This document shows, piece after piece, positions 43,806 through 49,715 of a DNA stretch of 49,715 nucleotides. The notes beneath the pieces were generated by a model. That model did no database searches, had not been told where the DNA came from, and saw nothing but the letters and a program-made list of their open reading frames with translations. The stretch comes from Bacillota bacterium (lineage in GTDB: Bacteria; Bacillota_A; Clostridia; Lachnospirales; Lachnospiraceae): assembly GCA_023443925.1 (NCBI GenBank), contig JAEZSL010000427.1, positions 1 through 49,715 of the forward strand, in the 5' to 3' direction. A program made the translations under genes and the position numbers. Every line of letters starts with the position of its first letter. Within the stretch, counting starts at the first letter, position 1.

Positions 43806-43860
43806 GCTATTGCCAGAAAGGATGGCGTTAGTGTGAAAGAAAATTTATTAAAGAAAGGAA

Positions 43861-43918
43861 TGCCACATATTGATTCTTTCACCATGTGAAACTAGTTTCA
43901 CATATTATTTGTGGCAAT
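43861..43918. other. Nested palindrome in the leader of the glycosyltransferase gene
   Basis: A perfect 20-bp palindrome, ATGTGAAACTAGTTTCACAT (43884-43903), lies inside outer arms TGCCAC and GTGGCA. A weaker stem follows near 43919-43943. The region 43407-43752 has no gene and no other clear feature; the AT-rich promoter of the synthetase-like gene should be in it. Confidence 0.6.
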
Positions 43919-43978
43919 AACGCACCTGTAAACAGATGTGTTATTAAATGGTATTAAAATATAAATATGGAGCGGTCA

Positions 43979-44686
43979 ATGACAAGACAAGACGGTGTTT
44001 CTATTATCACCTGCACCCACTTACCCCGTTACATGAATAATATTTTTGATAATTATGCCAGACAAACCTACCCTGACAAGGAATTAATACTAATCCTAAA
44101 CAGTTCTTATCTGAATCCAGCTGACTGGTATAAGAAAGCCCAGGCATATAAAAATGTTAAAATAATTCAGCGTCCCGAATATGAATCTGTGGGAACATGC
44201 CTGAATTATGCAGTAAAGGAAATTACATATCCTTACTTTTCCATATTTGATCATGATGATTATTACGGTGAGGATTATCTGAATGATTTTATGGCGGTTG
44301 CCCCTTTTAGCAGTACTCTGGTATTTGGTAAAAAGACCCACTATGTCTACTTTGAAGATCAGAAAACTCTGGCGCTTATTCATCCGGGCAAGGAAAATAG
44401 TTATGTCAATTATATTATAAATTGTACACTTTTTGGGAAAAAGGAGATTTTTAAAAAAGTAAAATTCATTGACAGTAATGTAGTAGATGAACAGTTTGGG
44501 GAGGATTGCACCCGGCTTGGCATTAAAATTTATGCCATACAGCCTTATAATTTTGCCTACATCCGGCATGATGACCTGCGCCTGCATACTTATAAGCTGG
44601 AAAACTATCAGTTATTACAGCAATACTGCGAATTCGTTGCCCAGGTTGATGATTATCGGCCCTGGGTCGATCGAAAAAAGCATTAA
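43979..44686 (+). CDS. Family 2 glycosyltransferase
   Basis: A 235-residue GT-A fold enzyme: VSIITCTHLPRYMNNIFDNYARQTYPDKELI is the typical start, and Asp91-His-Asp-Asp94 in FSIFDHDDYYGEDYL is the nucleotide-sugar/metal motif. No membrane segment is present. The acceptor is unknown, and no other cell-wall or capsule gene is adjacent. The start is the ATG at 43979 with GGAG six bases upstream; an ATG at 43967 has no such site. Its leader is unusually structured and carries repeat copy B. Confidence 0.85.
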   Translation: MTRQDGVSIITCTHLPRYMNNIFDNYARQTYPDKELILILNSSYLNPADWYKKAQAYKNVKIIQRPEYESVGTCLNYAVKEITYPYFSIFDHDDYYGEDYLNDFMAVAPFSSTLVFGKKTHYVYFEDQKTLALIHPGKENSYVNYIINCTLFGKKEIFKKVKFIDSNVVDEQFGEDCTRLGIKIYAIQPYNFAYIRHDDLRLHTYKLENYQLLQQYCEFVAQVDDYRPWVDRKKH

Positions 44687-44714
44687 ACCAATTTCATACC
44701 AAAAGAATGTATAC

Positions 44715-44743
44715 TTGACAAACTATTCTTCAAGAATTATAAT
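44715..44743 (+). promoter_or_regulatory. Perfect consensus sigma-A promoter ahead of a truncated gene
   Basis: TTGACA (44715-44720), exactly 17 bases, TATAAT (44738-44743): both boxes match consensus fully. RNA would start near 44750 and run into the truncated MFS frame, which has no start codon or ribosome binding site there. Confidence 0.7.
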
Positions 44744-44745
44744 AG

Positions 44746-45348
44746 ATACTTTTTATTACCAAAGAAAAACCTGACATATTAAAGCTACTGCTTTTGGTAG
44801 CCGTCATCAACTCCTTTGTAGCAGGCATTGCAGTGGTGGGAATGCCTTTTATGATACGTAATATTCTTGGATTGGATGCAACGTATTATGGTGCGGCCGA
44901 AAGTGCACTAGGAGCTGCTGCCATAGCCGGCAGTATTGCAGCCGGATACCTTGTAACAAAATTAAAGCCGCAAAAGCTGTATGTATTACTTGCGGTATTC
45001 GGCATTACCCTCCTTCCGGCGGGTCTGACGTTTTTGTTCAATGCACCGGTTATCATATCCTATGCAGCTATTATCCTGTCCTTTGTACTGTCACAAATTT
45101 CAGCCGTCATCTTTTCAGTTTTCGTCCTGTCAATCATACAACAGCAGACTCCGAATGATATGTTGGGAAAAATCATGTCATATGTGGCTACTATTACCCT
45201 GTGTGCCCAGCCACTCGGTCAAATGGCATATGGGATCCTCTTCGACCTATTGAGTAACAAATCATTTTATATACTAATTCCGACTTCAATTCTTTTATTT
45301 TTTATTGGATTGTTATCAAAGAACTTATTCTCCAAACTTGAGAACTAG
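44746..45348 (+). pseudogene. Truncated MFS transporter (C-terminal half)
   Basis: The frame is open from 44746 (after a TAG) and reads as the middle and C-terminal half of a major facilitator: KEKPDILKLLLLVAVINSF is typical of the loop and helix 7, and five or six membrane helices follow to the end, with the QQQTPNDMLGKIMS loop conserved. The first six helices are missing, no ATG or ribosome binding site is present (only a TTG at 44794), and typical proteins are about 400 residues. It is most likely a deletion remnant. A perfect promoter lies directly upstream. Confidence 0.75.
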
Positions 45349-45425
45349 AGAATATTTCATATGGTGAATAAGCCGTGGTATGCCGTCAGCAGTTTTTGAT
45401 ATTACATTTAAGAACGCCAGGCGTG

Positions 45426-45466
45426 AAAAAGAGCAGCAACAAAACTAGTTAGTTTTGCTGCTGCTC
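45426..45466 (-). terminator. Terminator of the glutamate-type importer operon
   Basis: A near-perfect stem of about 16 bases from GAGCAGCA (45431) to TGCTGCTC (45466) is followed on the minus strand by five T residues (45430-45426). It lies ten bases after the stop of the cytidylate kinase-like gene. Confidence 0.8.
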
Positions 45467-45475
45467 CTATCTGAT

Positions 45476-46072
45476 TTATACCAAAAATGAACTTTTTACA
45501 ATGTCTGCAAGTATTTTGGCAGTTTTATCGATACCAAAACGACTGCTGTCAATCATAATGTCATAACCATCATAGACATTGCTTACCTCAGGGCAATAAC
45601 GATACCGGTAATTTTCTCTTGCTTTATCTACTTCCTTAATCATTTTCTTGGCCTGCTTAAGATCCATTTGCAGCGAATCCGTACAGTTTTTTAACCTGCA
45701 CTCATAAGGGGAATAGACATAAATGTTAAGACAACGAGGATGGTCTTTCAGCACATTGCCGGCACATCTGCCGACTATGATGCAGGATTCCTTTTTTACG
45801 ATATCACGTATAATATTAGTCTGAACTTCAAAAATCTCGTCCTGTATATTCGCAACTCCCATACCCAGAGGATACTTTCTGCGAAAAAATACCGAGTTCG
45901 AATTTTCTTCTTCATTGCTGATAACGGGAATGGGCTGACCCATTCTTTTTGCCGTAGCTTCCACGATATCTCTGTCATAGAATTCAATCTGCAGTTCCTC
46001 TGACATTCTTTGTGCAATGGAGCGCCCAAAACTGGCAAATTGTCTTGAGATTGTAACTACATAATTTTCCAA
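45476..46072 (-). CDS. Cytidylate kinase-like family protein
   Basis: A 198-residue P-loop kinase-like protein. It opens YVVTISRQFASFGRSIAQRMSEEL, the modified P-loop start of the cytidylate kinase-like family common in Lachnospiraceae, and has YDRDIVEATA, IIVGRCAGNVL and a lid-like KARENYRYRYC stretch. The family's true substrate is not established. The start is a TTG at 46072, eight bases after AGGAGG. It follows the second permease gene by 44 bases with only a terminator behind it, so it is probably the last gene of the importer operon. Confidence 0.83.
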   Translation of the reverse strand: MENYVVTISRQFASFGRSIAQRMSEELQIEFYDRDIVEATAKRMGQPIPVISNEEENSNSVFFRRKYPLGMGVANIQDEIFEVQTNIIRDIVKKESCIIVGRCAGNVLKDHPRCLNIYVYSPYECRLKNCTDSLQMDLKQAKKMIKEVDKARENYRYRYCPEVSNVYDGYDIMIDSSRFGIDKTAKILADIVKSSFLV

Positions 46073-46116
46073 AATTATGACCTCCTGTCTTCACCTGCTT
46101 CTAAAATCAAATCCAA

Positions 46117-46884
46117 TCAGGACACCCGGGCCGCACCTTTGGGTATCCGGGGATGCTTCTGTATATATCTTACCAGGGATGATAAAGTAAAATTAATTAT
46201 AAAATAAATAACAGCAGCAACACCAAATAATACAAAAACATCGGATACGTTAACTGACCCGGTACCATTATATTTATTGGCAGCACTCAATAATGTCTTA
46301 ACTCTTGACATCAGTTCAATTACCGCAATATTAGCTAAATAAGAAGAGTCCTTTACCGTTGTGATAACCTGACTGAGCAAAGTCGGTATGATATTCCGGT
46401 AAGCCTGGGGTAATATAATGTAAATCATGATCTGCACTGTATTAAATCCCTGGGAATGCCCCGCTTCAAACTGGCCCTGTGCCACTGAGTTAAGACCTCC
46501 ACGAACAATTTCCGCAATAATGGAGGAAGTAAACAAAATCAATGCCATAGCCCCTTTAAATAAAAGTTTCACTTCTACGGAAGTAAGTCCAAACATCTTT
46601 TTAGCAAAAACTTCCGGAAACGGGAAAAATACCAGACAGATGAAAATCCACAGCAGCAGCGGCGTATTTCTGAAAATCTCAATATATGCCGTAGCCAGCC
46701 ACTTAAATATTCTCATTTTCCCGGTAGTACAGTAATTCCTCACAAGGGCAAGGACGGAGCCTAAAAGGACACCAATTCCTACTGCCACTACGGATATTAT
46801 AATTGTAAAGGCAACCCCTTTCAATATATAATTAAGGATCGCCGGATTTTTCAGTATGGATAAACTGCCTTCTAATGTATTCAT
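46117..46884 (-). CDS. Polar amino acid ABC transporter permease (second subunit)
   Basis: A 255-residue membrane protein of the HisM/GlnP type. Five or so hydrophobic segments are visible, and the EAA loop reads EAGHSQGFNTVQIMIYIILPQAYRNIIP. The N-terminal RNTPLLLWIF stretch is typical of the family. Its ATG overlaps the first permease stop by one base (TAATG). With the first permease it should form the heterodimeric channel of the importer. Confidence 0.92.
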   Translation of the reverse strand: MNTLEGSLSILKNPAILNYILKGVAFTIIISVVAVGIGVLLGSVLALVRNYCTTGKMRIFKWLATAYIEIFRNTPLLLWIFICLVFFPFPEVFAKKMFGLTSVEVKLLFKGAMALILFTSSIIAEIVRGGLNSVAQGQFEAGHSQGFNTVQIMIYIILPQAYRNIIPTLLSQVITTVKDSSYLANIAVIELMSRVKTLLSAANKYNGTGSVNVSDVFVLFGVAAVIYFIINFTLSSLVRYIQKHPRIPKGAARVS

Positions 46885-47615
46885 TATTTAGCCACCATCC
46901 CTTCTGAAATGGCATTTCCCCCGTCAACGGTTTTCATATCCCGCTTTTTAAGAGAATTTTCCCAGATACTTGCCAGTGTGGATAGTGGAAAGCAAACAGC
47001 AAAAAACAGCAGACCACTGACTAAATATGCAGGTGCATAGGCCCCTCCTGTGGAAGCCCCTGTTACAAAGCTGTAAGTCAGGGAAATCAGATCCGCACCG
47101 CCGATAATGTATAGGCAAGAAGTGTTTTTAATCAGGTTTACAATCTGATTCACCATGGGCGGGAGTATGATTTTTATACTCTGGGGTAAAATTATAAAAT
47201 ACATTTTCCCAATATAATTAAAGCCCTGGGAGTCCGCTGCTTCAAACTGTCCTTTGGAAATAGCACCAATACCGGCCCGGACAACTTCGGCCATATAAGC
47301 TCCGTGATAGATACCAAGGGAAATAATTCCTGTAACCAGAATTCCCAGGCTTTTTCCTGAAAATGCCAATGCATAATACAGGAAACACAACTGAAGAATC
47401 AGAGGTGTATTTTGAACCAGCTCTACATAGATACGGCTTATTCCTTCCAGAACTTTCTTCCCGCTGGTGGCCATCAATCCGAATAAGATTCCCAGGATCA
47501 ATGATAAAAACAGCGCGAACAATGCCATTCTGCCGGTATTATATAACCCCAGCAGAAAGGTAGAGCGGTATGTCCATACCTTTTCCCAGGCAGTTATTGA
47601 AAATAAACCATCCAC
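46884..47615 (-). CDS. Polar amino acid ABC transporter permease (first subunit)
   Basis: A 243-residue permease with about five membrane segments and the EAA loop EAADSQGFNYIGKMYFIILPQSIKIILP. The family stretch VELVQNTPLILQLCFLYYAL is clear. The start is a GTG at 47615, seven bases after AGGAGG. It lies 195 bases behind the binding-protein gene, and that gap is filled by hairpins. Confidence 0.92.
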   Translation of the reverse strand: MDGLFSITAWEKVWTYRSTFLLGLYNTGRMALFALFLSLILGILFGLMATSGKKVLEGISRIYVELVQNTPLILQLCFLYYALAFSGKSLGILVTGIISLGIYHGAYMAEVVRAGIGAISKGQFEAADSQGFNYIGKMYFIILPQSIKIILPPMVNQIVNLIKNTSCLYIIGGADLISLTYSFVTGASTGGAYAPAYLVSGLLFFAVCFPLSTLASIWENSLKKRDMKTVDGGNAISEGMVAK

Positions 47616-47674
47616 TACATTTCCTCCTGTATTTTTTATTTAAACTAATTTACTTATCTTCGATATTTCTAATA

Positions 47675-47782
47675 AGGATTCGAAGGTCAAAAGGTCCCTT
47701 AAGTGTATTCATTCAGGAAATTAAATTGACCTTATAACACTCGAATCCTATAAGCTAAGAAGGCTTCGCACTAGGCGAAGCC
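47675..47782 (-). other. Structured intergenic region between binding-protein and permease genes
   Basis: Outer arms AGGATTCGA/TCGAATCCT (47675-47683, 47741-47749) enclose AAGGTCAA/TTGACCTT (47683-47690, 47726-47733). A second hairpin has arms GGCTTCGC/GCGAAGCC (47762-47782). T runs are weak. Such stems usually protect or partly terminate the upstream mRNA, giving more binding protein than permease. Confidence 0.55.
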
Positions 47783-47809
47783 CTGTAGTTATAATGAACG
47801 ACGTAACGA

Positions 47810-48733
47810 TTATTCTAATCCGTTATCAGAAATTAAACCGCTTATTGTTCCATCTGACAGCCAGCCTGTAACCAGACCATCAACAACAGAGGTAAGTCCG
47901 GAACCCTTTTTCGTTGCTACACCATAATCCTGAGGTGAAAATTTATCCGCTATGTAAGAGCGGCTATCAGAATTGTAAGCGGCAAGAATTGATTTATCTA
48001 CGCAGAAGGCATCGATTTCACCGGCACTTAATGCGGTGGAAATAGTCGGATAGTCATCATACTGATGGAAAGAAACACCTTCTGTCCAGGTTGCAGGATC
48101 AAATGTCTCTTCGTTAAAGTTGTCACCACTTATAAATCCGCCTTCAATCATTGCTTTTACTAAAGCTTTTGCTGAAGTTGAACCGGAGGAAACGCCTACT
48201 TTTTTATCAGCCAGACCTTCCAGTGAAGTAATTCCGGATGCATTTTCAACCAGTACGGTAACATAGTCTGTAAAGTAAGGCGTGGAGAAATCCCAGCTTT
48301 CTTTTCTTTCATCTGTAATAGTGAAAGTTGCTAAAACACAGTCAATATCTCCGGAATCTAACAGCTCCGTACGTGTTGCGGCAGTAACAGCAGTAAATTC
48401 TACTTCAACACCTAACTTCTCCGCTATTTTCTGCGCCAGAGTAATCTCAAGCCCGGTATATTCCTGTGTTAAAGGGTCCTGATATCCAAACCCGATTACG
48501 GCATTCTTTACACCGACTCTTAATACACCACGGTCAATGATGGCCTGAACATCCGCAGGATAATCGGAAGATGCCGTATCACCGCCGGTTGTACTATCCG
48601 TTGTTTTGGTTGTTTCAGTACTTTCAGCCGCAGGTTTATCTGTAGTATTGTCTTTTCCCTGGCAGGCTGCCAAAAGGGATGTCATTAATAATACACTCAG
48701 TATCAGTCCCAGATATTTTTTAACATGTTTCAT
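47810..48733 (-). CDS. Amino acid ABC transporter substrate-binding lipoprotein
   Basis: A 307-residue extracellular binding protein of cluster 3 (SBP_bac_3). The signal peptide ends in the lipobox LLAAC (Cys24), followed by a Thr/Ser-rich linker to about residue 60. The core has RGVLRVGVKNAVIGFGY, EFTAVTAATRTELLDSGDID and TITDERKESWDFSTPYF, as in glutamate/glutamine-binding proteins; the ligand is inferred from that similarity. AAGGAGG precedes the ATG. It follows the ATPase gene by 91 bases, which contain a small AAATGC/GCATTT hairpin. Confidence 0.92.
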   Translation of the reverse strand: MKHVKKYLGLILSVLLMTSLLAACQGKDNTTDKPAAESTETTKTTDSTTGGDTASSDYPADVQAIIDRGVLRVGVKNAVIGFGYQDPLTQEYTGLEITLAQKIAEKLGVEVEFTAVTAATRTELLDSGDIDCVLATFTITDERKESWDFSTPYFTDYVTVLVENASGITSLEGLADKKVGVSSGSTSAKALVKAMIEGGFISGDNFNEETFDPATWTEGVSFHQYDDYPTISTALSAGEIDAFCVDKSILAAYNSDSRSYIADKFSPQDYGVATKKGSGLTSVVDGLVTGWLSDGTISGLISDNGLE

Positions 48734-48824
48734 AAAATTCTCCTCCTTTTATTCGCTTTTCAAAATGCCAAAGCATTTCTGTTACAAGTTACCACCAGGC
48801 ATCTTCCCTGAGCGTTGATTCTAA

Positions 48825-49547
48825 TTAACGAATGATCTTGCTAAGGAATTGTTTAACCCGGTCATTTTCGGGATTGGTAAAGAAATGTTCCGGAACACCT
48901 TCTTCAATAATCTGTCCGTCAGCCATAAAGACAATACGGTCAGCTACCTGACGTGCAAATCCCATTTCGTGGGTTACTACCACCATTGTAATATTCTCTT
49001 TTGCTAACCGGATCATAACATCAAGTACTTCCTGAATAGTTTCAGGATCCAGCGCCGATGTAGGCTCATCAAACAGGATAATCTTGGTCTGGGCACATAA
49101 GGCACGGGCGATAGCAATACGCTGCTGCTGACCACCGGACAGAGTCGTTGGATAAACATGAGCCTTTTCCCTGAGTCCGACGATATCCAGATAATGATAT
49201 GCCAGGTCTTCCGCTTCTTTTTTACTCTTATGGTGCAGTTTCATAGGCGCCAAGGTCAGGTTTTTTAAGACGGTCATATGAGGATATAGATTAAACTGCT
49301 GAAAAACCATAGAAGTGGTTTCCCGCACCAGCCTTGTCTTATTCTTTGAGGTCAGCTCTTCACCGTTAATATAAACGTGTCCCTTAGTCGGTGCTTCCAG
49401 ATAATTTAAGCAGCGTACGGCTGTGGATTTGCCGGAACCGGATGGTCCGATTATTACCAGTTTCTCGCCTTCTGCTACTTCCAGGTTGATGTCTTTTAGT
49501 ACATGCAGATCCCCAAAAAATTTGTTTACGTTTTCCATTTTAATCAT
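48825..49547 (-). CDS. Amino acid ABC transporter ATP-binding protein (GlnQ/GluA type)
   Basis: A 240-residue ATPase: Walker A GPSGSGKSTAVRCLN, Q loop MVFQQFNLYPHMTVL, signature LSGGQQQRIAIARAL and Walker B IILFDEPTSALDPE are all present. The gene order ATPase, binding protein, permease, permease matches gluABCD-type glutamate importers. The start is the ATG at 49547 after AGAGGTG; an ATG at 49568 has no ribosome binding site. It is the first gene of the operon, behind a promoter and a leader terminator. Confidence 0.93.
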   Translation of the reverse strand: MIKMENVNKFFGDLHVLKDINLEVAEGEKLVIIGPSGSGKSTAVRCLNYLEAPTKGHVYINGEELTSKNKTRLVRETTSMVFQQFNLYPHMTVLKNLTLAPMKLHHKSKKEAEDLAYHYLDIVGLREKAHVYPTTLSGGQQQRIAIARALCAQTKIILFDEPTSALDPETIQEVLDVMIRLAKENITMVVVTHEMGFARQVADRIVFMADGQIIEEGVPEHFFTNPENDRVKQFLSKIIR

Positions 49548-49585
49548 TGTATCACCTCTCTTACGCATACCAAAGGTATAAGATT

Positions 49586-49623
49586 AAAAAAAAAGGTGTC
49601 TGAGCTTTGAAGTTCAGACATCT
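49586..49623 (-). terminator. Leader terminator between the operon promoter and its first gene
   Basis: On the minus strand a ten-base stem AGATGTCTGA/TCAGACACCT (49623-49594, one mismatch) with a ten-base loop is followed by nine T residues (49594-49586). It lies just after the predicted RNA start and about 40 bases ahead of the ATG at 49547, so it would abort most transcripts unless bypassed. Confidence 0.7.
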
Positions 49624-49636
49624 TTATCTTAATAGG

Positions 49637-49665
49637 ATTATATAAGAAAAACCCAGTGTTGTCAA
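49637..49665 (-). promoter_or_regulatory. Perfect consensus promoter of the importer operon
   Basis: On the minus strand TTGACA (49665-49660), 17 bases, TATAAT (49642-49637). Both boxes match consensus fully. RNA would start near 49630. Confidence 0.75.
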
Positions 49666-49715
49666 CCCTTTATTTGTTTGATTAATCAGTCAGATTATGT
49701 GGAAAGATGCGGATT

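Noticed and set aside
43777..43836. A 19-codon frame (MRVIRRIAKRLLPERMALV) inside repeat copy B, resembling a small cationic peptide.
   Set aside because: There is no ribosome binding site, and in copy A the start is TTG and the frame stops after 11 codons, so coding is not conserved.

Overview
The window looks like a chromosomal segment of a low-G+C Gram-positive anaerobe of the Clostridia, most probably Lachnospiraceae (an Anaerocolumna/Lachnoclostridium-like organism). The basis is AT-rich intergenic DNA, strong AGGAGG ribosome binding sites, TTGACA/TATAAT promoters, frequent GTG/TTG starts, and families common in that group: DUF4317, peptidase U32, a TetM-like GTPase with an NYN tail, a cytidylate kinase-like protein and an [4Fe-4S] Old Yellow Enzyme. 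The genus is inference. I saw no rRNA, tRNA, CRISPR array, phage or intact insertion sequence.

Layout. 0.2-4 kb: two TetR regulators flank a 645-residue FMN/[4Fe-4S]/FAD ene-reductase. 4-10 kb: a lipoprotein/DUF4317 pair, two GNAT acetyltransferases, a membrane-anchored hypothetical protein and a two-domain lipoprotein. 10-14.5 kb: a stand-alone GltD-like flavoprotein, a headless TipAS-type regulator remnant, a TetR regulator and a diguanylate cyclase. 14.6-19 kb: a GH38 alpha-mannosidase divergent from an AraC regulator. 19-24 kb: a TolB-like lipoprotein, an OmpR-type two-component system and a class-III aminotransferase. 24-30 kb: a U32 protein, an HD-GYP phosphodiesterase and a nucleotidyltransferase-fold protein. 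31-34 kb: an AraC regulator divergent from a GH32 fructan/sucrose hydrolase. 34-37 kb: a TetM-like ribosomal GTPase fused to a Rae1/YacP-type NYN nuclease. 37-43.4 kb: a two-component system plus FtsX-type ABC transporter, then a class II aminoacyl-tRNA synthetase-like paralogue. 44-45.3 kb: a GT2 glycosyltransferase and a truncated MFS gene. 45.5-49.7 kb: a glutamate/glutamine-type ABC importer (ATPase, binding protein, two permeases) with a cytidylate kinase-like gene at its end.

How it works together. The content is mostly signal sensing and local control: three TetR, two AraC, two OmpR-type systems, and one enzyme each for making and degrading cyclic di-GMP. Sugar catabolism genes (GH38, GH32) each sit back-to-back with an AraC regulator. 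The importer starts with a perfect consensus promoter followed within about 10 bases by a strong terminator, which suggests attenuation.

Most noteworthy are the GTPase-nuclease fusion, the promoter/terminator leader of the importer, a 52-base repeat placed in the same orientation ahead of two unrelated genes, several tandem arrays (35-bp, 14-bp, and two duplications across stop codons), and the stand-alone class II synthetase-like gene. Several starts were moved downstream from the longest reading frame because a clear ribosome binding site, or a promoter, lies inside the longer frame.
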